Positions 1-9,105 of a stretch of DNA of 36,293 nt are shown piece after piece. Below the pieces are notes generated by a model that was given only the letters and a program-made list of their open reading frames with translations, was not told where the DNA came from and did not search any database. This stretch comes from CAZNRY01 sp964575675 (lineage in GTDB: Bacteria > Eisenbacteria > RBG-16-71-46 > CAIMUX01 > VGJL01). Position numbers and translations under genes: made by a program. Position 1 is the first letter of the stretch. Each line of letters begins with the position of its first letter. The stretch spans positions 1-36,293 of the forward strand of contig CAZNRY010000014.1 in NCBI GenBank assembly GCA_964575675.1. The letters are read 5' to 3'.

Positions 1-664
1 GCTTCAGCTCCTCGCCGGAGATCTTCTGTGTGAGGACGGGGGAGTCGACCGGCTCGACCGCCACGATCTTCACGGACGGCTTCTTTTCTTTGAGGACTTC
101 GCCGCACCCGGTGATCGTGCCGCCGGTGCCGACGCCGGCTACGAAGATGTCGACCTTCCCGTCGGTGTCTTCCCATACTTCGACGGCGGTCGTCTTGCGG
201 TGGATCGCGGGGTTCGACGGGTTCACGAACTGGCCGATTACGATCGAGTTGGGGGTTTCCTTCTGGATCTCATCGGCTTTCGCGATCGCCCCCTTCATCC
301 CTTTGGCCCCCTCGGTCAGGACGACCGTCGCGCCCAGGGCCGCGAGAATCTTCCGCTGCTCGATCGACATCGTCTCGGGCATCGTGAGAATGAGCGGGAT
401 CCGTTTGGCCGCGCAGATGAACGCGAGGCTGATGCCGGTATTCCCCGATGTCGGCTCGATGATGGTCACCCCGGGGCGGATGATCCCCCGATCGAGGGCG
501 TCCTGGATCATCGAGAAACCGATCCGGTCCTTGACGCTCGACATCGGATTGAACGACTCGAGCTTGAAGACGACGTCGGCCTTCAGATCGGTCGAAAGGT
601 AAGGGGTCCGCACGAGGGGCGTGCGTCCGATCGTGTCGATGATGGAGTCATAGATCCTTGCCAC
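1..664 (-). CDS. cysK: Cysteine synthase A (O-acetylserine sulfhydrylase), C-terminus off the window
   Basis: PLP enzyme that converts O-acetylserine plus sulfide to cysteine in the cytoplasm. The reading frame starts at a GTG (664) preceded by GAGAGGAG about 7 nt upstream, and 221 codons are visible. Family marks are clear: the Schiff-base lysine in SSVKDR (K45), the substrate loop TSGNTG (residues 72-77) and the phosphate-binding GTGGT (179-183). The full-length family is about 300-310 residues, so roughly the last 80-90 residues lie beyond base 1. It follows the serine acetyltransferase gene on the same strand after 136 bp, so the two steps of cysteine synthesis are adjacent. The fold family also includes cystathionine beta-synthase and O-phosphoserine sulfhydrylase. 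The overall sequence looks like CysK, but the missing C-terminus prevents a final check. Confidence 0.93.
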   Translation of the reverse strand, partial: MARIYDSIIDTIGRTPLVRTPYLSTDLKADVVFKLESFNPMSSVKDRIGFSMIQDALDRGIIRPGVTIIEPTSGNTGISLAFICAAKRIPLILTMPETMSIEQRKILAALGATVVLTEGAKGMKGAIAKADEIQKETPNSIVIGQFVNPSNPAIHRKTTAVEVWEDTDGKVDIFVAGVGTGGTITGCGEVLKEKKPSVKIVAVEPVDSPVLTQKISGEELK

Positions 665-756
665 TGCGGGTCTCCTCTCTAGGGGAAGCGGCGGCGGCCG
701 GCCTGCTTCGTTGCGTCGTTCCAGCGTCTCGAAGGTGTCGACGATTGCTTGATTTG

Positions 757-805
757 CCGCCGCAAGGCGGGATGTCTTTGATGTGTTGAGGCTTGAGGCC
801 TCAAC
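757..805 (-). promoter_or_regulatory. Two hairpins between cysE and cysK
   Basis: Two inverted repeats lie in the 136-bp gap before cysK. The first, GTTGAGGC/GCCTCAAC (785-792 with 798-805, 5-nt loop), overlaps the cysE stop codon. The second, CCGCC/GGCGG (757-761 with 766-770, 4-nt loop), follows 14 bp later. Neither is followed by a T-run on the minus strand, so they are not textbook intrinsic terminators. They could reduce read-through, or set cysE and cysK mRNA levels by processing. No T-box or S-box-like motif was recognised. Confidence 0.35.
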
Positions 806-1739
806 AACTCTGGCTGTCGCGGTTCTTGGGCGGCTCGATCTTCTGTTCTTGCGGCGTGCTGGTCACCTTGCTGCCCGGCGGGATCGAGTGGATGACCCAC
901 GTGTTGCCGCCGATCACGGAACCCTTCCCGATCACCGTATCGCCGCCAAGGATCGTCGCGCCTGCATAGATCACGACCTCATCGTCGATCGTCGGGTGGC
1001 GCTTACGGCCGCGGATCAGGTTGCCCCGCTCGTCCTTCGGGAAGGAGAGGGCGCCCAGTGTCACGCCTTGGTAGACCTTGACGTTCCTGCCGATGTCGGT
1101 CGTCTCGCCGATCACGACTCCGGTCCCGTGGTCGATGAAGAAGCTCTCCCCGATCCGGGCGCCGGGGTGGATGTCGATCCCCGTCTGCCGGTGCGCGTGC
1201 TCCGTCATGATGCGGGGAAGAAGGGGAACCCCCCGGATGTTCAGTTGGTGGGCGATTCGATAGACGGTGATCGCCTCGAGGCCCGGGTAGGAGAGGATGA
1301 TCTCGGCGAAACTCTTCGCGGCGGGATCGCCGTCGAATGCTGCCTGCACGTCCAAGGTCAGGAGCCGGCGAACCTCGGGGAGCGAGATGACGAACTGCTC
1401 GACCGCGTCGTCCGAGAACTTGGCGCAATGCTCGCAGGGATCTTCGCGATCGCACTCGAAGCGGACCGCGAGATAGATCTGCTCGTGGAGCTGATCGGCG
1501 ATGTCGTCGATCAGAGCACCCACGTGGTAGGTCACGTTCTCGCCGGTCAGATGCTGATTGCCGAAGAATCCGGGGTAGAGGATCTCGAAGATTTCCTCGA
1601 GCAGTTCGGTCGTGCGCTCTTCCGAAGGAAGGCGTTTGCTCTGATCGAGATTGTGCGCCGTGGGGAGCTTGTCCGTGTAGGTGGCGATCAGCCTCTTCGT
1701 GACCTCGGCGAGCCGGTCCTGGATTGGACGCTTTTTCAT
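801..1739 (-). CDS. cysE: Serine O-acetyltransferase, EpsC type
   Basis: Acetyl-CoA-dependent acetylation of L-serine to O-acetylserine, the substrate of the neighbouring cysteine synthase. The product is 312 aa, with a helical N-terminal domain and a C-terminal left-handed beta-helix of hexapeptide repeats. The beta-helix holds the typical stretch HPGARIGESFFIDHGTG and then GETTDIG, VYQGVTLGA and KRHPTIDD. The ATG at 1739 was chosen because it overlaps the stop of the upstream hydrolase (ATGA) and because the longer open frame has a low-complexity, non-homologous N-terminus. The protein ends in DSQSC, without the C-terminal isoleucine that classical CysE inserts into the CysK active site, so a stable cysteine-synthase complex is not assured. 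Family identification is strong; the regulatory consequence is inference. Confidence 0.93.
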   Translation of the reverse strand: MKKRPIQDRLAEVTKRLIATYTDKLPTAHNLDQSKRLPSEERTTELLEEIFEILYPGFFGNQHLTGENVTYHVGALIDDIADQLHEQIYLAVRFECDREDPCEHCAKFSDDAVEQFVISLPEVRRLLTLDVQAAFDGDPAAKSFAEIILSYPGLEAITVYRIAHQLNIRGVPLLPRIMTEHAHRQTGIDIHPGARIGESFFIDHGTGVVIGETTDIGRNVKVYQGVTLGALSFPKDERGNLIRGRKRHPTIDDEVVIYAGATILGGDTVIGKGSVIGGNTWVIHSIPPGSKVTSTPQEQKIEPPKNRDSQSC

Positions 1740-2383
1740 GACTGGAGGAAGGGGTTGGTGTGACGCTCGTCGCCGATCGTCGTGGCCGGGCCATGCCCGG
1801 GGATGACGACCATCTCGTCGGGCAACGTGAGGAGTCTGTCCCGGATCGAGATCAGAATCCGGTCCATGTTTCCGCCCCACAGGTCGGTCCGCCCGATGCT
1901 GCCGAGGAAAAGCGTATCGCCCGCGAAGACGCGTCCCGGCGATTCACCGTCCCCGTTGCCCATCATGCGGAGGCAGAGACTTCCGGGCGTGTGGCCCGGC
2001 GTGTGCATGACCTCGCCCTCGAGCCGGCCGACCGTGATCGTCTCGCCATCGGTCACATGGCGGTCCACGGGCATCGTCTCGGGGACGGGAAAGCCGAACA
2101 TCCGGGCCTGCATCTCGACGTGATCGTAGAGGTATTGGTCCGCCGGATGGAGCATCACCGAAGCCCCCGTCGCCTCGGCCAGGGCGGAGGTCGCGCCGAC
2201 GTGATCGAGATGGGCGTGGGTGTGGAGAATCGCCTCGAGGCTTAACTTGTTTCTTTCCAATATATTGAGGATGATCTCAACGTCATCGCCCGGGTCGATG
2301 ACCAGGGCGCGCCCGGTCGTCTCGCACCCGAGGACGGTGCAGTTGCATTGGAGGAGTCCAACAGGGAAAGTCTCTAAAATCAT
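1736..2383 (-). CDS. YcbL-type metallo-beta-lactamase-fold hydrolase (glyoxalase II-like)
   Basis: A 215-aa metallo-hydrolase. The dinuclear metal site is readable: HTHAHLDH (HxHxDH), the downstream HTPGHTPGS histidine, the bridging aspartate in FAGDTLF and the final histidine in IPGHGP. The length and the ending around NPFLQ closely resemble the E. coli YcbL group, which hydrolyses S-D-lactoylglutathione-like thioesters. A strong GGAGG lies 6 nt before the ATG. It is the first gene of the hydrolase-cysE-cysK run and shares ATGA with cysE, so it is translationally coupled to cysteine synthesis. That context would suit a thiol-ester or persulfide substrate, but the substrate cannot be read from the sequence. 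Confidence 0.85.
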   Translation of the reverse strand: MILETFPVGLLQCNCTVLGCETTGRALVIDPGDDVEIILNILERNKLSLEAILHTHAHLDHVGATSALAEATGASVMLHPADQYLYDHVEMQARMFGFPVPETMPVDRHVTDGETITVGRLEGEVMHTPGHTPGSLCLRMMGNGDGESPGRVFAGDTLFLGSIGRTDLWGGNMDRILISIRDRLLTLPDEMVVIPGHGPATTIGDERHTNPFLQS

Positions 2384-2418
2384 GATGCCTCCACCCCCAC
2401 CGGGTGGTTAAGAGGTCA

Positions 2419-2447
2419 AGATTAGCAAATCGACGCTTCAACTGCAA
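2419..2447 (-). promoter_or_regulatory. Weak candidate promoter for the hydrolase-cysE-cysK operon
   Basis: On the minus strand TTGCAG, 17 nt and TAATCT precede the hydrolase ATG by about 36 nt. Spacing is ideal, but each hexamer matches the sigma-70 consensus at only about three positions. It lies in the 79-bp divergent gap shared with the plus-strand gamma-glutamyltransferase gene, where some promoter must exist. Confidence 0.3.
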
Positions 2448-2462
2448 CGGAGGTGATAGCCG

Positions 2463-4154
2463 ATGCTCGAACGTCCTCCGGTTCACGCCCCCCGCGCAGC
2501 GGTGGCGACCGCCCATCCGCTTGCCAGCGAGGCGGCCCTGGCGATCCTGCGGCTCGGAGGCTCGGCCGCCGACGCGGCCGTCGCGGCCGGGGCAGCCCTG
2601 ACCGTGCTCGAGCCGTGGGCGAGCCACATCGGGGGCGACGCCTTCGCGATCGCGTGGGACGCACCGTCCCGCAGCGCCAGGGCGATTCAGGGGAGCGGCG
2701 CGACACCGGGGGAACTCGATGCGGAAGCGCTGGTTGCGGCGGGATCGATTCCGCTCCACGGGGGATTGCCGATCACCGTCCCCGGTGTCGTCGGGGCGTG
2801 GTTTCGGCTTCTGCAGGGTCGCGGACGGCTACCGGTCGGGGAGGTTTTTGCCCCCGCGATCCGGCTCGCGAGGGACGGCTTCCCGATCGGGGGTCGGTGG
2901 GAACGGGTGGCGCGGCTGCAGCGCGGCATCGTCGAATCGGATCCCGGGCTCCGAGACCTCGTCTTTTCGGCCGGGAGCATGCCGCGCGCCGGTGATTGGG
3001 TCCGTCAGCCGGACCTGGCCTCGACCTTCGAGACCTTGGCCGTTGATGGCGCGGCGGCGTTCTACGACGGACCTCTCGGGAAGAAAGTCGTGAAGGAGAT
3101 CCGGGCGCGCGGGGGCGTCATGACCCTCGACGACCTGCGCGCGCACGAAACGGATGAGACCGATCCCCTCGCAATCGATCTCGATGGTCTCGCCGGGCTA
3201 GACGGCGTCTCGCTTCTCGAGCAGCCGCCGGTTTCGCAGGGAGCGATGGTCCCGGCGGTTTTGCGGTTCTTGGAGGAGGCTGACCGGCGCGGTCTCTCGA
3301 TCGCCGGCAGTGACCCGCGCGCGGTTGCCCGCGAGATCCACCTCCAGGTCGAGGCTTATCGCCGCATCCGAACGGATCGCGATCTTTGGTTCTGCGATCC
3401 CCGATCCGCGCGCACGCCGTTGGAAGAGAATCTCGCGGGATGGCTTTCGGGGGCGAAGGCCGCCGCGGAGATCGCCGAGATCAAATCTGGCCTCGTTCCG
3501 GCCGGCGCCGCGGTCCGCGATTCGAAGGCGGCGAGGGAGAGAAGATCGAAGGTCCACCGCAAGAAGACTGGTCTGGATGGCGTAGGGAAGGGACCGACGC
3601 CGCGCGACACTACCTACCTTTGCGCCGTCGATGCGCAGGGAAACGCGGTGAGTTGGATCCAGTCGATCTTCCATCCCTTCGGGGCTGGGTGGGTCGTGCC
3701 GGGGACCGGCATCCTCTTGAACAACCGGATGACCGGCTTCTCCCTCGACCCGGGGTCGCCGAATCGCTTGGAACCCCGTAAGCGAACGATCCACACGCTG
3801 AATACATGGATGGTCCTTCGCAAGGGGAAACCCTGGCTGATCGGCGGCACGCCGGGGGCGGAGGCGCAGGTCATGGTCAACGTGCAGGTGCTGCGCGCGC
3901 GGCTTGCGCGATCGACGCCGCTGGCGGAGGCGATTCATGCGCCGCGATGGCATCTGGACGCGGAGGATCGGGTCTGCATCGAGGCGAGGTTCCCGCGCGA
4001 GGTGCGCCGCCGTCTGGAGAGGCGCGGGCACGCGGTCGTGCGGGTCGGACCTTGGGACGGTCCGGGGTTCTTCCAGGCGATCGAATGCTTGGACGGCGGG
4101 GGATGGCTCGTGTGCACGGATCCGCGCGGCGAGGGGCTCGCGATCGGATTCTGA
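2463..4154 (+). CDS. Gamma-glutamyltransferase family protein
   Basis: Ntn-hydrolase of the GGT family, which transfers or hydrolyses gamma-glutamyl groups, or processes similar amides. The 563-aa protein starts at ATG 2463 behind a near-perfect GGAGGTGA. The N-terminal half has the family signature GGSAADAAVAAGAALTVLEP followed by GGD. The second half has DTTYLCAVDAQGNAVS, in which Thr383 is the expected autoprocessing nucleophile. A later GG(T)PGAEAQ glycine-rich segment also fits. There is no signal peptide, so unlike secreted glutathione-cleaving GGT it should be cytoplasmic, closer to the YwrD-like branch. A basic 35-40-residue linker (about residues 345-381) precedes the nucleophile. 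Its position next to cysteine genes suggests a role in thiol or gamma-glutamyl turnover, but the substrate is not determined. Confidence 0.88.
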   Translation: MLERPPVHAPRAAVATAHPLASEAALAILRLGGSAADAAVAAGAALTVLEPWASHIGGDAFAIAWDAPSRSARAIQGSGATPGELDAEALVAAGSIPLHGGLPITVPGVVGAWFRLLQGRGRLPVGEVFAPAIRLARDGFPIGGRWERVARLQRGIVESDPGLRDLVFSAGSMPRAGDWVRQPDLASTFETLAVDGAAAFYDGPLGKKVVKEIRARGGVMTLDDLRAHETDETDPLAIDLDGLAGLDGVSLLEQPPVSQGAMVPAVLRFLEEADRRGLSIAGSDPRAVAREIHLQVEAYRRIRTDRDLWFCDPRSARTPLEENLAGWLSGAKAAAEIAEIKSGLVPAGAAVRDSKAARERRSKVHRKKTGLDGVGKGPTPRDTTYLCAVDAQGNAVSWIQSIFHPFGAGWVVPGTGILLNNRMTGFSLDPGSPNRLEPRKRTIHTLNTWMVLRKGKPWLIGGTPGAEAQVMVNVQVLRARLARSTPLAEAIHAPRWHLDAEDRVCIEARFPREVRRRLERRGHAVVRVGPWDGPGFFQAIECLDGGGWLVCTDPRGEGLAIGF

Positions 4155-4156
4155 TC

Positions 4157-4177
4157 GCCGGCGGTCGTTCGCCTGGC
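4157..4177. terminator. Hairpin between convergent genes
   Basis: GCCGGCG, a 6-nt loop and CGCC(T)GGC lie directly after the stop codon of the gamma-glutamyltransferase gene, in the 138-bp convergent gap before the Nudix gene end. There is a one-base bulge and no T-run. It is a weak bidirectional terminator candidate. Nothing else was seen in this gap. Confidence 0.25.
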
Positions 4178-4292
4178 GCATCCCGTCGCGCGCACCTGGC
4201 GACCCATTCGGGGGCCGCCTCCGTTCGGCGCATGGCGCAGCTCGCTGCGGCATCGCCCCTGCATGATCGCCCAAGTGCGCTCGCCGCGCGGA

Positions 4293-5261
4293 TCAGTCCG
4301 CCGCGGCCTCCGGTCCGCCCCTGAGGGCGTCCTCGATGCGCCGGAGCGTACGCGGCCCCCACGGATTTGCATCGAAGGGCATCTCCTCAGGCCGGAAGAA
4401 CCGGACCTCGAGGCTCTCGACGCCGTCCGCGCGGAGCTCCCCTCCTTCGATCTCGCAGAGAAAGCAGGCCACGGCGAGCCAGACCTGGTCGCCGTTCGGA
4501 TAGACGCTCTGCTGCTCGCGTCCCGTGTAGAATCCGGTCAGGCGGACGGGGCGCACACGCAGTCCCGTCTCCTCCTCGACCTCGCGCGCCGCCGTCCGAT
4601 CAATCCTCTCCCCCAGTTCCATCGCGCCCGCGGGCAGGCCCCAGAGACCGGTGTCCCCGCGGCGGTGGAGCAGCACGCTCCCTCGTGGGTCGAGGATGAT
4701 CGCGCATGCGCAGGGCATGAGGATCGGCTCGCGCCCGACCCGCGCGCGCAGCCAGCGAACCAGCCCGCCGGGATGGGGATTCGCGGCGGTCGCCGCGCCC
4801 GCGTCGAACCGCGTCGGCCGGGCGCGATCGATGTCCTCGAGCATCTGCTCGTACCACGAGAACAAGGGAGGGGCCTGCTCGAGCGGGAGGAACTCCTGAT
4901 CGAGCGACTCGCTTCCGTCGGGGCGCCCCTCGCCTCCCGCGATCCGGCATTCGAAGCAGGCCGTCACCTGTTGCACCCGATGTCCGTTCGGATAGGCGAT
5001 CGAGTAATCGGGGGAAGTGTAGAGGCCGACGAACCGGCCGGGGACGACGTCGTATCCTGTCTCTTCGCGCACCTCGCGCAGGAGGGTCTCGCGAATCGTT
5101 TCGCCGGGCTCGAGGATCCCTCCGGGGAGTCCCCACACATGGAAGTCGCCGCGCCGCTGGAAAAGCACGCGGCCGGCGTCATCGCGGATCACGGCAGTCG
5201 CGTAGACGAGGATGACGGGAGCAGGTCCGACGCGGGAGCGCAGCCAATCGACGTAGCTCAT
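4293..5261 (-). CDS. Tandem double-Nudix hydrolase
   Basis: Nudix proteins cleave nucleoside diphosphates linked to another group, such as oxidised dNTPs, ADP-ribose, NADH or nucleotide sugars. This 322-aa protein contains two full units. Unit 1 (about residues 4-145) has the Nudix box G48..E54..R62-E63..E66-E67..G69. Unit 2 (about 167-310) has G212..E218..R226-E227..E230-E231..G233. Both fit Gx5Ex7REUxEExGU without a lost residue. The similarity covers the whole unit, including WLR(S/A)RVG before the domain and YPNG..V in the middle, so this is an internal gene duplication. The gene begins 25 bp after addA on the same strand and probably shares its transcript. The substrate is unknown. Confidence 0.9.
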   Translation of the reverse strand: MSYVDWLRSRVGPAPVILVYATAVIRDDAGRVLFQRRGDFHVWGLPGGILEPGETIRETLLREVREETGYDVVPGRFVGLYTSPDYSIAYPNGHRVQQVTACFECRIAGGEGRPDGSESLDQEFLPLEQAPPLFSWYEQMLEDIDRARPTRFDAGAATAANPHPGGLVRWLRARVGREPILMPCACAIILDPRGSVLLHRRGDTGLWGLPAGAMELGERIDRTAAREVEEETGLRVRPVRLTGFYTGREQQSVYPNGDQVWLAVACFLCEIEGGELRADGVESLEVRFFRPEEMPFDANPWGPRTLRRIEDALRGGPEAAAD

Positions 5262-5286
5262 GAGAATCGAAGGAGGGAGCTTCTGC

Positions 5287-8200
5287 TCACGACACCTCCC
5301 GCAGGATGCCCGGCCTCAGGAAGTAGACGGCCGCTCGCACCGGCGATCCGAAAAGCCCCCGTGCCGCGCGACGATAGATTTCCATCTGGCTCTTGTAGAT
5401 CTCCGTGCGTTTCTCGATCGTCCCGCCGTCGGCGACGCGATCCGATTTCCAATCGAGAACGATCCATCCGTCCGGACCGCGCAGGATGGCATCGATGCGT
5501 CCCTGGACGAGGACCCAGGGCTCGCCGGCCGCGGCCGGCTTTCCCGGAAGGATGCGGAGAGCCCCGGTTCCATCCTCCTCCACCCACTCGCTCCAATCGT
5601 CCGATGCGAGAAACTCGTCGCGCAGTTGCGGCAGCCATCGGGCGACCTCGATCAGAGGCAGCCGCAGGCTGAACGCGACCTCGCGGTGAACCTCGGCGCC
5701 CGACGCGAGGATCCGGCCGATCGGAAGCTCGATCAGGCGCGAAAGCCCTTCCGCGAGCGTTCTGGCCGCGTCCTCGGGGATCCCGCCGACCGCTTGAGCC
5801 GCGGCCGCGATTCTCTCCTCGACGTTCGCGGCCCCCATCCCGACGAGATCGATCCTCTCGAGGACGGCGTGCAACAAGGTCCCCTCTCTGGCCGCTGCGT
5901 CCCGCGCGATCAGCGGCGCCGCGGGCTCATCGGGGGTCTCTTCCGCGGCGCCGTGGGAGTCGATGACGGCCTCCTCGTCCCTGCCGCCCTTGAACTCCGT
6001 CGCCCAGATCTTGCCGCGCGCAGACGCCAGAAGCCCGGGGGACGGGAGGAGAGGGCGGGCGATTGTCCGCGCGATCGCGCGCTCCCCCTCTTCGTCGGGG
6101 CCGTCCGGGACCTCCACCTGTTCGCGTCGCCGGAGGGATGGCTCGATGTCGCGAATCCGATTCGCGGCCGCCGGGAGATTCTCGCGGGGCTCCGGTCGGA
6201 TCCATCGGACCTGAAAGGGGAGGTCCCCGATGCGGCCGTCGGCTAGCGGCATCTCGGGAAGGGTGTAGAGGACCCACGAGAGTGGAAAGGGTTTCGCCTC
6301 GAGAAGTCCGTCGATCGTCGCCTTGCCGGTCGCGTCGCGGTTCGCAGTGGCGCTCCGAAACGCCCGGTGATGGGTCTCCGGAATCGCCGTCTGTTTGCTC
6401 AGCACTCCCGAGAGAATCAGCAGATCCCTTGCGCGCGTGAGGGCCACGTAGAGGACCCGCTTCTCCTCCGCGAGATCGTCCGCCCGCGCCGATTCCCTCA
6501 GGAGCCGCAGCGGCGCCGGACGGCGCAGGATGTAGCTTTCCTGATCGAGCAGACGCACGCCCAGGTAGCGGCGGCCGGGGATGAGGGCGTCGAGCTTCTT
6601 GCCGAGCTGATACCGACGTCCCATCTCGGCCACGATGACGACGGGGAACTCGAGACCCTTCGCCTTGTGAATGGAGAGGATCCGCACGGCCGGCAGCGAC
6701 TCCGATGAAACCGGCGCCTCGAATACCTTGGCCCCGCTTTCCTTCAGCAAATCGAGCCATCGGATGAAGCGATTGAGGCTGTGGCCGGTATCCCTCGCGT
6801 AGCGCCGGGCGATCCCGACGAACTTGCGGAGGTTGGCCTGCCGCCGCAGTCCGCCGGGCAGGGATGCCATGCTCTTGATGAGCCCCGCCTCCTCGAGCAC
6901 GCGCGACACGAGGTCGGGCAGCTCGCTCGTTCCCGCGGCATTCCGCCAACCGAGGAACCGGTCGAGGGCGGCCCGCGACTTGCTCTGAAGCGTGGAGAAG
7001 GGGGGAACATCGGGCAATGCGGCCGCCTCGCCGCAGAGCACGGCGCGCGACTCCTCTTCCTCGGGGAGGAGGGCCCGCGCGTAGCCGCCCTCCTCGGTTC
7101 CACCGTCGGCCAGGCGGGCCAGCGAGAATGTCAGATGAAGGGCGCGAGGGTATGCAAGGCGGATCGAAAGGATCTCCGTGTCGTCCCAGCCGAAGGCGGG
7201 GGACCGGAGCGCCGAGGCGACGGCGATGTCGTCGAGCATGTTGTCGACAGCGCGCAAGATGCTCGTGATGTCGCGCACCTCGGCCGCCTCGAAGAACGAC
7301 TCTCCCGTGCCCGTGGAGCAAGGGATCCCATCCTCTTCCAGGCGGCGGGCGAGCGCGGGAGCGTTAGCGTGGGCGCGCAGCAGGATCGCGATGTCCGAGT
7401 AGGCGATTCGGCGCATCGTCCCGTTGGCCGGATCGCGCACCTGATCCCCCGACTGGACGAGCTCGAGGATCCGCTTCGCTATCGCAGACCATTCCGCGTC
7501 GTGAAGATCAACGGACGTGGCCTGCTCGCCGTCGTCTTCTTCCTCTCCGCCGGACGCGATCTCCTCGGAGATCAAGATCAGCTCCGCGTCGGGGCCCTTC
7601 CGCGGGGTCGAATCGCCGGGGACGAGCTTCTGTCTCTCGTAATCGGTGCCGATCTCTTCCTCGAAGAAGAGGTTGCGTGCGACGGCGTTGACGACGTCGA
7701 GAACGGGCGGAAGACTGCGATGATTCCTGGGCAAGAGCACGTTCCATTCCGGCTCGTCATCGGGCGCCGGCTTCCTCTCTTCCACGAGCGGCCGGTTGCG
7801 GCCGAGATCGCGGATGATGCCCGGCTCGGCAAGGCGGAATTGGTAGATCGACTGCTTCACGTCGCCGACGCGGAAGATCCGAGAGGGGTCACAGATTCTC
7901 TTCAGGATCTGGTGCTGCAGACCGTTGACGTCCTGGAACTCGTCGATGAAAACACGATCGAACCGGATGGCGGACTCTTCGTTCGCCCCGTCTATCAAGC
8001 GCAGCGCCTTGATCTGGAGGTCCTCAAAATCGAGACGTCCGGCGCGCGATTTCGCCTCCTCATAGGCCTTGGCTACCTCCTCCGTGAGTCGTATCAAGGC
8101 GAGGCCGTATCGTGAGGCGCATCGTTCGTCTAGCAGGACTCGCTCCACGTCGAGCGGCATCTCGGTCAGCCAATCGCTGTCGAACGCTTTCTTGGTCGCT

Positions 8201-9105
8201 TCGCGGAACTTCTTCAGACGGTCGGAAAGTCCCTTGGGAACATTGGGCAGGCGCATCTTGAATGAGGTTGCGCTCTCGATCGCGCCCTCCGCAGCGAGCT
8301 GCTCCAGGACGGCGCGCTGGCCCGCGGGCGTTGCGAGCAGCCCCGCGTCGACGGCTTCGATCGCGCGGAGGCGTTGAGTCCAGGCCGCCGCATCCCCTGT
8401 CTCCGCGACGATCGCGCGGAGCATCCCAGCGGCGTAGCGCCACGCGCGGCCAATCCGCTCCGTATAGTCGCCGCTCCAGACCAAGTCCTCCAGACGCTTC
8501 GGGCCGGAGGCAAGCCTGGCCGTGTGCCCCACGAGGAATCGGTCAGGGTCCTCGGAACACCTCGCATATTCGAGGAGGGAGTGGACGACCCCGCGCAGGT
8601 TCTCGCCGTCGGGGCCGAAGCCGCACATCTCGACCAAACGCCCGAAGGTATCCTCGGACCCTTCCTTGCTCTCGGATTCATAATGTCCGTGGAACACCCT
8701 GGTCGTCGCGTCCGCGAGCAGGAGCCTTGCGTCCTCTTCCGACAGGACGCGAAACCGCGGGTCGACGCCGGCCTTCTGGAAGCGGTCGCGCAGGAGGCGC
8801 AGGCAGAAGGAGTGAATCGTCGAAATCCACGCCTGCGGGAGGCGCAGGCGCAGCGGCGCGAGATCCTCGTGGGCCCCCATTTCCCTGTAGATCTTGTTCT
8901 TCATCTCCGCCGCGGCCTTGTCGGTGAAGGTGACGACGAGGATGCGGTCGAGGGGAAGTCCGGCCTTCAGCGCGGCGATCACGCTTGCGACGAGGATCGT
9001 CGTCTTGCCGGATCCGGCTCCGGCCGATACGAGTAGATCGCGCTCCCTGGACTTCGCGACCTGCTCCACCACGAGGAGCTGGATTGCGGAGAGGGGATGG
9101 CTCAT
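5287..9105 (-). CDS. addA: ATP-dependent helicase/nuclease subunit A (AddA/RexA, UvrD-type)
   Basis: Motor and nuclease subunit of the AddAB double-strand-break resection complex, 1272 aa, cytoplasmic. Superfamily 1A helicase motifs appear in order: Walker A SAGAGSGKTT (about residues 27-36), IDEFQD (about 387-393), GDVKQSIYQFR, LSIHKAKGLEFPVV (about 810-823) and EEKRVLYVALTRARDLL. The C-terminal RecB-type nuclease follows with GTLLHAVLE, GRIDAIL...IVLDWKSD (about 1197-1215) and YKSQMEIYRRA, so the nuclease site appears intact. The ATG at 9105 overlaps the addB stop (ATGA). Length and domain order agree with the family. Confidence 0.93.
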   Translation of the reverse strand: MSHPLSAIQLLVVEQVAKSRERDLLVSAGAGSGKTTILVASVIAALKAGLPLDRILVVTFTDKAAAEMKNKIYREMGAHEDLAPLRLRLPQAWISTIHSFCLRLLRDRFQKAGVDPRFRVLSEEDARLLLADATTRVFHGHYESESKEGSEDTFGRLVEMCGFGPDGENLRGVVHSLLEYARCSEDPDRFLVGHTARLASGPKRLEDLVWSGDYTERIGRAWRYAAGMLRAIVAETGDAAAWTQRLRAIEAVDAGLLATPAGQRAVLEQLAAEGAIESATSFKMRLPNVPKGLSDRLKKFREATKKAFDSDWLTEMPLDVERVLLDERCASRYGLALIRLTEEVAKAYEEAKSRAGRLDFEDLQIKALRLIDGANEESAIRFDRVFIDEFQDVNGLQHQILKRICDPSRIFRVGDVKQSIYQFRLAEPGIIRDLGRNRPLVEERKPAPDDEPEWNVLLPRNHRSLPPVLDVVNAVARNLFFEEEIGTDYERQKLVPGDSTPRKGPDAELILISEEIASGGEEEDDGEQATSVDLHDAEWSAIAKRILELVQSGDQVRDPANGTMRRIAYSDIAILLRAHANAPALARRLEEDGIPCSTGTGESFFEAAEVRDITSILRAVDNMLDDIAVASALRSPAFGWDDTEILSIRLAYPRALHLTFSLARLADGGTEEGGYARALLPEEEESRAVLCGEAAALPDVPPFSTLQSKSRAALDRFLGWRNAAGTSELPDLVSRVLEEAGLIKSMASLPGGLRRQANLRKFVGIARRYARDTGHSLNRFIRWLDLLKESGAKVFEAPVSSESLPAVRILSIHKAKGLEFPVVIVAEMGRRYQLGKKLDALIPGRRYLGVRLLDQESYILRRPAPLRLLRESARADDLAEEKRVLYVALTRARDLLILSGVLSKQTAIPETHHRAFRSATANRDATGKATIDGLLEAKPFPLSWVLYTLPEMPLADGRIGDLPFQVRWIRPEPRENLPAAANRIRDIEPSLRRREQVEVPDGPDEEGERAIARTIARPLLPSPGLLASARGKIWATEFKGGRDEEAVIDSHGAAEETPDEPAAPLIARDAAAREGTLLHAVLERIDLVGMGAANVEERIAAAAQAVGGIPEDAARTLAEGLSRLIELPIGRILASGAEVHREVAFSLRLPLIEVARWLPQLRDEFLASDDWSEWVEEDGTGALRILPGKPAAAGEPWVLVQGRIDAILRGPDGWIVLDWKSDRVADGGTIEKRTEIYKSQMEIYRRAARGLFGSPVRAAVYFLRPGILREVS

